Of a stretch of DNA of 64,000 bases, positions 43,796-50,887 are shown piece by piece. The notes beneath the pieces were generated by a model, which ran no database searches, was not told the origin of the DNA, and was given only the letters and a program-made list of their open reading frames with translations. The DNA is taken from contig CANGEP010000004.1 of the NCBI GenBank assembly GCA_947452905.1, positions 1-64,000 on the forward strand, written 5' to 3'. This DNA is from Bacteroidota bacterium. Lineage in GTDB: Bacteria; Bacteroidota; Bacteroidia; Chitinophagales; Chitinophagaceae. Positions within the stretch are counted from its first letter, which is position 1, and every line of letters starts with the position of its first letter. A program made the translations under genes and the position numbers.

Positions 43796-45601
43796 TTAAC
43801 CTTCGTTTTTATTACTAAAACCACGAGGGCCGCCACTATCTGCATCGTTCATACGAATACGGCGTCCTTTGTAATTTTTCCCATCTATAGCACCAATCAT
43901 TTTCTTGGCTGCTCCAGATTCGATTTCAACCCAGCTATTCATATCTCTCATATCAATTTTACCTAGCACTTCTTTTTTAAGATCGCTCATATCTAATATA
44001 AATTGCAAGAAGCTCGCTTTATAAAAACCATCTTTAGTGCCTAGGTTTACAAATAGTCTTGTGGTACCTGCAGTACCTCTTGACTGACTACGTCCACCAC
44101 GATCGGCTCTATCTCCACCACGATCACCACCACGACTTTGACTAGCGTATTCATTTCGACCTCTTTCACGATTACGATCTTGCATACCACCTATATCACG
44201 ACGGCCTTTTTCGGCAGCACGTATATTTAAGTCTTGTGCGTTTTCGTAATAGCTCAAGAAACGGTTAAATTCAAGTGCTGCAAAACGAGTTAAGATTTCT
44301 TCTTTACTCATATCAGCAAATTTTTCTGCCAACATAGGAACATAAGTTTCGTAATCACCATGACTCACATCTGTTGACATTAACTTATCCATTAAATGGA
44401 AAAACTGTTTACGACAAACATCTTTACCACTAGGGATATCTAATTTATGAAAAGTACATTTATTGATATTCTCAATTTGACGTAATCGGTAAGACTCTCT
44501 TGAATGTACAATTGAGATACAGTTGCCATGACTGCCCGCACGACCCGTACGACCACTTCTGTGAGTATATACTTCAACATCATCTGGCAATTCGTAATTA
44601 ATTACATGGGTAATGCCTTTTACATCAATACCTCTTGCTGCAACATCGGTTGCTATTAACAACTGTAAAGATTTATCTCTGAACTGACCCATTACTTTAT
44701 CACGTTGCGCCTGTGTTAAGTCGCCATGCAAAGCATCAATATCATATCCTTCACGTGTTAAACGTTGTGTGATCTCTTGTGCATCTGCTTTAGTACGCGT
44801 AAAAATAATACCATAAATACCTGGATTAAAATCGATGATACGTTTTAAGGTCTCATAACGATGTTGTGCAGAAGTTAAATAGTATTGATGATCAATGCTT
44901 TTATTGGTAGCATTAACTTTTCCAATAGTTACTTCTACTGGCTCTTTCATGTAACGCTTACTTACCTTTCTAATTTCAGGAGGCATCGTAGCACTAAACA
45001 ACCAAATACTTTCACGGTTAGGCGTATTTTTTAAGATAAACTCAATATCGTCTTGGAAGCCCATGTTTAACATCTCATCCGCTTCATCTAAAACTACATA
45101 TTCAATTTGCTCTAAATTAATGGCCTTGCGCTCAATTAAATCTATTAAACGACCAGGCGTAGCTACTACAATCTGAACACCTCTTTTTAAATCTCTGATT
45201 TGCATTCCTATAGAAGTACCTCCATAAACTGCTAATACTTGTAAACCTGAAACATGCTTTTTAAACAAGTTAATTTCGTTCACAATTTGCATACACAATT
45301 CACGTGTAGGGCAAACCACTAATGCTTGTGGATATTTATCGGCTGTTTTAATTAATTGAATTAAAGGAAGGCCGAAAGCTGCTGTTTTACCAGTACCTGT
45401 TTGTGCTAGTCCAATAAAATCTTTTGTACCGCTAATTAATACTGGTATTGAACGCTCCTGAATTTCAGTAGCATGTGTATAACCCAATTCTGTTACAGAT
45501 TTCACCAATTGTTCGTTCACCCCTAGTTCAGCAAAAGTCTTTTTTGTTTTTACTGCTTCTATTAATTCATTTTTTGTATCCATCTCTTCTATTTTCTTCA
45601 T
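43796..45601 (-). CDS. DEAD-box RNA helicase with DbpA-like C-terminal domain
   Basis: 601 residues. The Q motif (TFAELGVNEQLVKSVTELGYTHATEIQERSIP), AQTGTGKTAAFGLP, PTRELCMQI, DEADEMLNMGF, SATMP and HRSGRTGRAG are all intact. After a Gly/Arg/Asp-rich linker (RGGDRGGDRADRGGRSQSRG) comes a DbpA/CsdA-type RNA-binding domain (TTRLFVNLGTKDGFYKASFLQFILDM). It remodels structured RNA in ribosome assembly or decay, often in the cold. It sits inside the aromatic block, 34 bases after tyrA and 46 before the DAHP synthase, an unrelated function in this setting. Confidence 0.95.
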   Translation of the reverse strand: MKKIEEMDTKNELIEAVKTKKTFAELGVNEQLVKSVTELGYTHATEIQERSIPVLISGTKDFIGLAQTGTGKTAAFGLPLIQLIKTADKYPQALVVCPTRELCMQIVNEINLFKKHVSGLQVLAVYGGTSIGMQIRDLKRGVQIVVATPGRLIDLIERKAINLEQIEYVVLDEADEMLNMGFQDDIEFILKNTPNRESIWLFSATMPPEIRKVSKRYMKEPVEVTIGKVNATNKSIDHQYYLTSAQHRYETLKRIIDFNPGIYGIIFTRTKADAQEITQRLTREGYDIDALHGDLTQAQRDKVMGQFRDKSLQLLIATDVAARGIDVKGITHVINYELPDDVEVYTHRSGRTGRAGSHGNCISIVHSRESYRLRQIENINKCTFHKLDIPSGKDVCRKQFFHLMDKLMSTDVSHGDYETYVPMLAEKFADMSKEEILTRFAALEFNRFLSYYENAQDLNIRAAEKGRRDIGGMQDRNRERGRNEYASQSRGGDRGGDRADRGGRSQSRGTAGTTRLFVNLGTKDGFYKASFLQFILDMSDLKKEVLGKIDMRDMNSWVEIESGAAKKMIGAIDGKNYKGRRIRMNDADSGGPRGFSNKNEG

Positions 45602-45634
45602 TTTTTTATTTTTACTTTTCTTTAAATAAGAATC

Positions 45635-46474
45635 TTATTTTAAGATTCTTTTAATCCCATTCGCATTTTCAATCAAGTCCGACAAGTATTCAAAATTTTC
45701 TTTTTCCAAACAAGACTTGAATTTTCTTAATTGACTGATATGCTCATTTAAAACATCTAATACATTTTCTTTGTTTTGCATGAAGATCGGCACCCAAGTA
45801 GCTGCATTGGACTTAGCCAAACGCACAGTACTATCAAAACCTCCACTCGCTAATTCAAAAATATTATCAGACTCTTTCTCCTTCTCTAACACGGTATTCG
45901 CCAGCGCAAAAGAAGTAATATGTGAGATATGACTCACATAAGCCACATGAATGTCATGTTTAGTAGCATTCATGTATACAATATGCATTCCTAAAGTTTT
46001 ATACAAACGCTCTACTGTTAATAGTGCATCCGCATCTACTTGTTCTTTATTGCATATTACTGTTGCTTTATTTTCAAAAGCATCGCTTTGTGCAGCACTA
46101 GGACCACTAAACTCAGTTCCCCACATAGGATGTGATGGAACAAATCTTCCTTTTTTAGCATGCGCGCTGGCTATTTGCGCCACAGCTTCTTTGGTGGATC
46201 CTAAATCAAAAACGATTTGTTTGTCAACTAAATCTAAAACTAAAGGCAATAATTTTTCGGCAGTATTAACAGGCGTTGCAATGGCAATCACATCAGAAAG
46301 CTTTACAGCATCTTCCAATGTCATGATCTCATCTACAATACCCAATTTTAATGCATCGGCTTGGTGGTTAGGATTGTTGTCTACGCCAATGACGTTCGAA
46401 ACAAAGCCTTTGCTTTTCAATGACAAAGCCAATGACCCCCCCATTAATCCAATTCCAATAACTGCTAAACGCAT
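45635..46474 (-). CDS. tyrA: prephenate dehydrogenase
   Basis: 279 residues. An N-terminal NAD(P)-binding fold (LAVIGIGLMGGSLALSLKSKG; DVIAIATPVNT; IVFDLGSTKEAV) leads to the catalytic segment FVPSHPMWGTEFSGPSAA and a helical C-terminal domain (HVAYVSHISHITSFALAN; LASGGFDSTVRLAKSN). It makes 4-hydroxyphenylpyruvate on the tyrosine branch. There is no ACT domain. The start overlaps the aminotransferase stop by ten bases, indicating coupled translation. Confidence 0.95.
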   Translation of the reverse strand: MRLAVIGIGLMGGSLALSLKSKGFVSNVIGVDNNPNHQADALKLGIVDEIMTLEDAVKLSDVIAIATPVNTAEKLLPLVLDLVDKQIVFDLGSTKEAVAQIASAHAKKGRFVPSHPMWGTEFSGPSAAQSDAFENKATVICNKEQVDADALLTVERLYKTLGMHIVYMNATKHDIHVAYVSHISHITSFALANTVLEKEKESDNIFELASGGFDSTVRLAKSNAATWVPIFMQNKENVLDVLNEHISQLRKFKSCLEKENFEYLSDLIENANGIKRILK

Positions 46475-47628
46475 GCTTTTACTCTTTTAATTGCTTCATT
46501 AAATTTTTCCATTGAGCCGCATAAACTCACACGGATGTAATTATTACCTGCCGAACCAAAAATCCCACCAGGTGTAATAAAGACATTCGCATCATACAAC
46601 ACCTTATCGCTTAATGCATACCCATCTTTATAGCTTACTGGAATTTTAGCCCAAACAAACATCCCTACTTGTTGCTTCGAATAGGCACATCCCAATGTGT
46701 CTAATAATTCGTATACTTTTTCGCGACGCTCGGCATAAACTTGATTTACTGAATCATACCAAGATTTATCTAAGCTTAATGCCTTCGCCGCTGCTAATTG
46801 CACAGGTAAAAACATACCACTATCCATATTTGATTTAAATCTTAATATTTCGTTGACTCTTTCTTCGGCAGCAATCAACATACCTACTCTCCAACCAGCC
46901 ATATTTTGACTTTTACTTAAAGAGTTTAATTCAATCACTACTTCTTTCGCTCCTTCAATTGATAATAAGCTTTCAGGCTTTTCATTTAAAATGAATGCAT
47001 AAGGATTGTCGTGACAAATTAATATTTGATGCTGCTTACCAAATGCTACTAATTTTTCAAAGAGTGCTTTAGTTGGCATTTGACCTGTAGGCATGTGCGG
47101 ATAGTTCACCCACATCATTTTCACTTTTGATAAATCTGTTTTTTCTAAATTTTCAAAGTCAGGCGCCCAATTGTTCTCGGCAGTTAACTCATAATATAGC
47201 GGGGTGCCCCCTGCTAGTTTTACTGCACTTGTATAAGTAGGATAACCAGGATTTGGAATTAACACCTGATCCCCTTCATTTAAATAGGTCATACAAATAT
47301 GCATGATCCCCTCTTTGCTACCGAGTAATGGAAGCACTTCTGTTGCTGGATTAATATTATCAACCTGATAATACTTTTTATACCACTCGGCAATAGCTTC
47401 TCTCAAAACTGGAGAGCCCTTATAAGATTGATACCCATGTACATTATCTTTTGCTGCCACTTCGTTTAAAGTTGCTAGCACTGATGGATGCGGTGGTAAA
47501 TCTGGACTTCCAATTCCCAGATTTATTATTTGCTTACCTGCTTTATTGAGTTCGTCAATCTCACGCAGTTTGGTAGCAAAATAATATTCACCAATACCCT
47601 CTAATCTATTTGATAATGTTAGGTTCAT
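46465..47628 (-). CDS. PLP-dependent aminotransferase of the aromatic block
   Basis: 387 residues of the class I/II aminotransferase family. Motifs: INLGIGSPDLPPHPSV, LLGSKEGIMHICMTYLNEGD, IPNPGYPTYTSAV, WVNYPHMPTGQMP, the PLP lysine in ELNSLSKSQNMAGWRVGM, and a C-terminal Arg in NYIRVSLCG. Its place between pheA (two bases) and tyrA (ten-base overlap) suggests it transaminates phenylpyruvate and 4-hydroxyphenylpyruvate to Phe and Tyr, or prephenate. The specificity cannot be read from sequence alone. Confidence 0.92.
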   Translation of the reverse strand: MNLTLSNRLEGIGEYYFATKLREIDELNKAGKQIINLGIGSPDLPPHPSVLATLNEVAAKDNVHGYQSYKGSPVLREAIAEWYKKYYQVDNINPATEVLPLLGSKEGIMHICMTYLNEGDQVLIPNPGYPTYTSAVKLAGGTPLYYELTAENNWAPDFENLEKTDLSKVKMMWVNYPHMPTGQMPTKALFEKLVAFGKQHQILICHDNPYAFILNEKPESLLSIEGAKEVVIELNSLSKSQNMAGWRVGMLIAAEERVNEILRFKSNMDSGMFLPVQLAAAKALSLDKSWYDSVNQVYAERREKVYELLDTLGCAYSKQQVGMFVWAKIPVSYKDGYALSDKVLYDANVFITPGGIFGSAGNNYIRVSLCGSMEKFNEAIKRVKACV

Positions 47629-47630
47629 AA

Positions 47631-48467
47631 TTAGCCTTTTACCACTTTACCTTTTTTATACAATCCAAAAACTTTAAAACTATTGGTGCTCGTTTTTACC
47701 GACTCCAACACTTTTTCAATTTGTTTATTATTTTCAAATTCTAAATCCGCATAAAACCCATATTTAAAATTACTTCCTGGTATGGGCATACTTTGCAACT
47801 TGCTTAAGTTTACGCCACCTTGTGAAATTTTAGCTAACACTTTTGACAAAATACCTTTTGAGTGATCGGTCTGGAAATAGACAGAAGCTTTATTGGCTCC
47901 TTCTATATTTACCTTGGTTTTAGTAGGCACTAAAATTAAAAAGCGAGTGATATTATTTTTTAAAGTATGAATATCAGGGGCTATTATTTCTAAATTATAT
48001 AATTGCGCTGCCAACTTTGATGCAATGGCTGCAATATGTTTGCTTTTATGCTGATGCACCAATTTGGCGCTGAGTGCGGTATCCTCAGATTCTACCAATT
48101 TAAAATCATTTTGCTCTAAATAATCCAAGCATTGCAAAATTGCCATGGGGTGACTATGCACTTCTTTAATATCGGAGAGTTTAACTCCTGGATTAACCAT
48201 TAAATTTTGGCTTATAGATAAATACACTTCACCAATTACTTGAAGATTGCTTTTTTGCAATAAGTTGTAATTAGGCAAAATGCTACCTGCGATAGAATTC
48301 TCAATAGCCATGACTGCCCCATCCGATTGTTTGGGATCAGCTCCAATTTTTACTACTTCTCTAAAAGTATCGCAAGTGATTACCTCTACTGTTTTTCCAA
48401 AAAACTGCCTGGCTGCCACTTGGTGGAAACTACCCTCGTACCCTTGTATCGTTACTTTCTTGTTCAT
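47631..48467 (-). CDS. pheA: prephenate dehydratase
   Basis: 278 residues. The catalytic domain spans residues 1-about 180 (VTIQGYEGSFHQVAARQFFG; AIENSIAGSILPNYNLL; NNITRFLILVP, the TRF catalytic motif). A C-terminal ACT domain follows (ASVYFQTDHSKGILSKVLAKISQGGVNLSKLQSMPIPG), the phenylalanine-sensing part; the usual ESRP segment is LQSMPIP here. No chorismate mutase domain is attached, since that activity is on the DAHP synthase fusion. It is the first structural gene after the leader and attenuator at 48472-48606, with its ATG five bases after the terminator T-run. Confidence 0.95.
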   Translation of the reverse strand: MNKKVTIQGYEGSFHQVAARQFFGKTVEVITCDTFREVVKIGADPKQSDGAVMAIENSIAGSILPNYNLLQKSNLQVIGEVYLSISQNLMVNPGVKLSDIKEVHSHPMAILQCLDYLEQNDFKLVESEDTALSAKLVHQHKSKHIAAIASKLAAQLYNLEIIAPDIHTLKNNITRFLILVPTKTKVNIEGANKASVYFQTDHSKGILSKVLAKISQGGVNLSKLQSMPIPGSNFKYGFYADLEFENNKQIEKVLESVKTSTNSFKVFGLYKKGKVVKG

Positions 48468-48471
48468 CCTT

Positions 48472-48501
48472 AAAAAAAAATCCCGGCTGTTGAGGCCGGG
48501 A
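48472..48501 (-). terminator. attenuator terminator before pheA
   Basis: On the minus strand TCCCGGC (48501-48495), a seven-base loop, GCCGGGA (48487-48481) and nine T (48480-48472). It lies between the leader peptide stop (48523) and the pheA ATG (48467), so it would end transcription before the operon unless prevented. The 5' arm CCCGGC can instead pair with an identical GCCGGG copy at 48548-48543 within the leader reading frame. GTAT (48540-48537) with ATAC (48507-48504) extends that alternative stem. Confidence 0.92.
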
Positions 48502-48522
48502 TTGTATATTTAGTTATTTCGT

Positions 48523-48606
48523 TTATGCTTTTACAAATACTACCCGGCTACTTTGATTAAAGTAGAAATAAAAGAAAAAGTAAAACCAGTTGCTATTTGC
48601 TTTCAT
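48523..48606 (-). CDS. aromatic-rich leader peptide of the pheA operon
   Basis: A 27-codon ORF, ATG at 48606 and TAA at 48525-48523. Codons 7-16 encode WFYFFFYFYF: one Trp, six Phe and three Tyr in a row, with another Phe at codon 24. This is the form of a phenylalanine/tyrosine attenuation leader peptide. The ATG follows the -7 element TATCTTTG by only seven bases, so the message would be nearly leaderless. Codons 20-22 carry the GCCGGG that can pair with the 5' arm of the terminator. Known logic of attenuation: ribosomes stalled at Phe/Tyr codons leave that segment free and the terminator does not form. The peptide itself probably has no other function. Confidence 0.92.
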   Translation of the reverse strand: MKANSNWFYFFFYFYFNQSSRVVFVKA

Positions 48607-48613
48607 CGTGCTA

Positions 48614-48621
48614 CAAAGATA
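48614..48621 (-). promoter_or_regulatory. -7 promoter element of the pheA leader
   Basis: TATCTTTG on the minus strand matches TAnnTTTG and lies seven bases before the leader ATG. No good TTTG -33 element is seen 19-20 bases upstream; that region is instead taken by the repeats at 48619-48651. Confidence 0.8.
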
Positions 48622-48651
48622 GGCTAAAATGGCCTATTATAGGCTAAAATG
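48619..48651 (-). promoter_or_regulatory. direct repeat and palindrome over the pheA leader promoter
   Basis: ATAGGCTAAAATG occurs at 48619-48631 and 48639-48651 (plus-strand reading), spaced 20 bases, about two helical turns. Between and overlapping them, GCCTATTATAGGC (48632-48644) is a perfect 13-base palindrome. The first copy overlaps the -7 element. This looks like a regulator site, repressor or activator, in addition to attenuation. The regulator is unknown. Confidence 0.6.
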
Positions 48652-48726
48652 CCAAAGTTTTTTACATTTTACTAACATTTATTCGTATATCAACCTCCAA
48701 AACCTAGGTTGTTTTAAAAAAGAATA

Positions 48727-48771
48727 AAAAAAGCCCCCCTGTGGAAACAGGGCGGCTTAACGATTGCTTGC
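48727..48771 (-). terminator. intrinsic terminator with GCAAGCAATC motif after the small lipoprotein gene
   Basis: On the minus strand GCAAGCAATC (48771-48762), a short spacer, a twelve-pair G+C-rich stem with one C-C mismatch (48758-48731, loop TTCC) and a run of T. It has the same layout as 4014-4063 and 32839-32881. Confidence 0.85.
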
Positions 48772-48859
48772 CATATGAAAATTGTTCGAATAACTGTTAG
48801 TTGGCAAACTTTTTTGAGAAGGCGGACCTTAACAAAGACTAACAGTCCAATGTGTTTGA
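48772..48859 (-). ncRNA. structured 3' untranslated region, possible small RNA
   Basis: Between the lipoprotein stop and the terminator, CTGTTAGT (48845-48838 on the minus strand) pairs with ACTAACAG (48801-48794), enclosing 36 bases that include an inner hairpin AAGG-TCCG-CCTT (48830-48819). With the terminator hairpin this would give a folded RNA of about 120 bases. No coding sequence is seen. Whether it is only a 3' UTR or is processed into a regulatory RNA is not decided by the sequence. Confidence 0.45.
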
Positions 48860-49036
48860 TTACTTCTTAGCAGCAGTATCAACTTTAGCAGTTGAATCTG
48901 TAGCAACAGCAGCAGAATCAGTTGCTTTAGCAGCTGTATCAACAGTTGTAGCAGCAGAATCAGCTTTAACTTCAGTAGATGCACCACCACAAGCAGCTAA
49001 TGCAGCGATAGCGAAAATTGCGAATACTTTTTTCAT
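48860..49036 (-). CDS. small Ala/Thr/Ser/Asp-rich lipoprotein
   Basis: 58 residues from ATG at 49036. A lipoprotein signal (MKKVFAIFAIAALAAC) has Cys16 in a LAAC lipobox, followed by GGASTEVKAD and then a low-complexity tail of AADSTxVDTAAK-like units (DSAATTVDTAAKATDSAAVA). The +2 residues are Gly-Gly. It would be a membrane-anchored, disordered peptide. I know of no function; similar tiny lipoproteins are widespread in Bacteroidota and often abundantly expressed. It has its own structured 3' region and terminator, and is divergent from the ECF sigma gene. Confidence 0.85.
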   Translation of the reverse strand: MKKVFAIFAIAALAACGGASTEVKADSAATTVDTAAKATDSAAVATDSTAKVDTAAKK

Positions 49037-49144
49037 TTGGAAAGGTTTTAATTGTTTAATTTATACCCTTAATACTAAATTTTAAAGAAGGTAACCCCTT
49101 GGGAGAGAAAATTCTTAAAAAATAAAAAACTAGGCATTTTGGGT

Positions 49145-49152
49145 TACTTTTG
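49145..49152 (+). promoter_or_regulatory. -7 promoter element of the ECF sigma gene
   Basis: TACTTTTG matches TAnnTTTG, 21 bases before the TTG start at 49174. The 108 bases between it and the lipoprotein gene hold both promoters. Confidence 0.6.
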
Positions 49153-49173
49153 TCCCACCTAAGTATTAATCCT

Positions 49174-49740
49174 TTGAAAGCTGAATTCAACGAACAATCC
49201 CTATTAAAAGGGCTAGCCAATAATGACTCCAGAGCGGTGGAAACCCTCTATAAGAATCATTTTAGCATGATTCAGCACTTTGTTCTTAATAATAATGGAA
49301 GTTTTGACGACGCAAGGGATATTTTTCAGGAGGCCATGATTACACTTTATGAGAAGGTGCAAACCGACTCTTTCGCGCTTACCTGTCAAATTAAAACCTA
49401 CCTATTTTCAATCTGCAAACATCTTTGGCTTAAAAGATTACAACAGATGGGAAAATATAGTAGCCCTTTACAAGCAGAGGAAGAAAGCGTATCGGTAGAC
49501 ATTGACATGGAAGATTTTGAGAAAAAAGATGCTGCTTTTGAAATTATGGATCGTGCGCTAAACAGTTTAGGAGAACCTTGCAAAAGTTTATTAGAAGGTT
49601 ATTATTTAAACAAAAAAGGGATGCAGGAATTAGCCGCTGAATTTGGATACACCAATGCGGATAATGCCAAAAACCAAAAATATAAATGTTTACTGCGTTT
49701 AAAGAAATTATTCTTTTCGCAATATAATATAGGAGATTAA
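49174..49740 (+). CDS. ECF family RNA polymerase sigma factor
   Basis: 188 residues from TTG at 49174 (reading MKAEFNEQSLLKGLANND); no ATG occurs before the sigma-2 region, and an earlier TTG at 49150 lies within the promoter element. Sigma region 2 is seen in VETLYKNHFSMIQHFVLNNNGSFDDARDIFQEAMITLYEKV. Region 4 is at about 130-185 (LGEPCKSLLEGYYLNKKGMQELAAEFGYTNADNAKNQKYKCLLRLKK, cited in part). It is followed six bases later by a membrane protein with an anti-sigma-like N-terminus, so the two probably form a sigma/anti-sigma pair. The stimulus is unknown, perhaps envelope stress. Confidence 0.9.
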   Translation: MKAEFNEQSLLKGLANNDSRAVETLYKNHFSMIQHFVLNNNGSFDDARDIFQEAMITLYEKVQTDSFALTCQIKTYLFSICKHLWLKRLQQMGKYSSPLQAEEESVSVDIDMEDFEKKDAAFEIMDRALNSLGEPCKSLLEGYYLNKKGMQELAAEFGYTNADNAKNQKYKCLLRLKKLFFSQYNIGD

Positions 49741-49746
49741 AAGTAT

Positions 49747-50856
49747 ATGAAGAGCAATTTAGAAGATATTCAATTATTGGAAGCTATCGAAAGATACCTG
49801 ACTGGCGAAATGTCGGCACAGGAGCAAGCTCAATTTGAATTGCTCAGAAAAAAAACACCTGAGGTAGATCAAATGGTGGTAGAGCATAGTATGTTTTTGC
49901 ACGCCATGGACGCTTATTCAGTGAGAAAGAATTTTACAAAATTATCGAGCGAAGTATTTAATAATTTATTAAATAAAGGCGAATGGACTCCGGTGGACGA
50001 AAGTTCTACTAAATTTAAAGTCATTCAATTGTGGACCAAGTATCGTAAAGTAACTGCTATTGCCGCATCTGCAGGAGGTTTTATTGCTATCATCACTTCG
50101 GCCTTGATGATGTATTTTTCACCCAATTTAAATGGCAATCAAGTATTACAATTAAGTAAGGCCATCGAAGTGATTAAAAAAAACCAACAAGCCCAAGGTC
50201 ACTTATTAAATGAGGTTAAAACTAAATTACCAGAAAATGCCAAGTATGTTAGTGGTGGTTCTGGTTTTTTAATTAATACAAATGGTTATTTAATTACCAA
50301 TGCACATGTTCTTAAAGGAAATGGCGCTATTGTTATAAATAATGTTGGGCAAGAATTAAATGCAAGTATTATTTATAGCGATAAATCATCCGATTTAGCA
50401 TTGTTAAAAATTGAAGACCAGGATTTTACCGCTCCTAAAAATATCCCCTACACCATTCGTAAAAAATCTTCTGATTTAGGAGAAGAAGTTTTTACGCTAG
50501 GTTATCCTCGTAATGATAATGATATTGTTTATGGCAAAGGATACTTAAGTGCACAATCAGGTTTTGATGGAGATAGCAATGCCTATCAAATTCAAATAAG
50601 CGCTAATCCGGGTTATTCAGGAGCCCCCATCTTTAATGACAATGCCGAATTAATTGGCATTATAAATACACGTCAAAAACAAGCCGAAGGTGTTGCTTTT
50701 GCCATTAAGTCATCTAAGATTTATGAATTATTAGCAGCCGCAGAAAAACAAAACGATCCTATTAAATTATCCAAGAAAACTGGAGGTAAATTAGATCGTA
50801 AAGCACAGCTATCTACACTAAAAAATTATGTTTATAGTATTAGATCTTTTAACTAA
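49747..50856 (+). CDS. membrane protein joining anti-sigma-like domain and trypsin-like protease
   Basis: 369 residues. Residues 1-about 80 resemble the cytoplasmic helical domain of FecR-type or anti-ECF proteins (LLEAIERYLTGEMSAQEQAQFELLRKKTPEVDQ). One transmembrane helix spans about 103-124 (TAIAASAGGFIAIITSALMM). Residues 165-330 are an HtrA-like S1 protease domain in the periplasm, with the triad His187 (TNAHVL), Asp216 (SSDLALL) and Ser291 (NPGYSGAPIF). There is no PDZ domain. The oxyanion motif GYSGAP differs from the usual GNSGGP but keeps the Ser. A single protein could therefore sense the periplasm and hold the sigma factor encoded just upstream. That is inference from domain order. 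Confidence 0.85.
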   Translation: MKSNLEDIQLLEAIERYLTGEMSAQEQAQFELLRKKTPEVDQMVVEHSMFLHAMDAYSVRKNFTKLSSEVFNNLLNKGEWTPVDESSTKFKVIQLWTKYRKVTAIAASAGGFIAIITSALMMYFSPNLNGNQVLQLSKAIEVIKKNQQAQGHLLNEVKTKLPENAKYVSGGSGFLINTNGYLITNAHVLKGNGAIVINNVGQELNASIIYSDKSSDLALLKIEDQDFTAPKNIPYTIRKKSSDLGEEVFTLGYPRNDNDIVYGKGYLSAQSGFDGDSNAYQIQISANPGYSGAPIFNDNAELIGIINTRQKQAEGVAFAIKSSKIYELLAAAEKQNDPIKLSKKTGGKLDRKAQLSTLKNYVYSIRSFN

Positions 50857-50887
50857 TACTTTTTCCTACAAATAAACTAGCCAATTT

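Noticed and set aside
43205-43966. 253-codon plus-strand frame
   Set aside because: It is antisense to the DAHP synthase-chorismate mutase and helicase genes, which have full motifs; the translation has no domain.
45951-46490. 179-codon plus-strand frame
   Set aside because: Antisense shadow of tyrA; low-complexity Ser/Ala/Thr translation.
48852-49085. 77-codon Ala/Val/Ser-rich plus-strand frame
   Set aside because: It is the complement of the minus-strand lipoprotein gene, which has a lipobox and a terminator; the low complexity is inherited.
49150-49152. TTG start for the ECF sigma factor
   Set aside because: The codon is the end of the -7 element TACTTTTG, so it cannot be in the message if that promoter is used.
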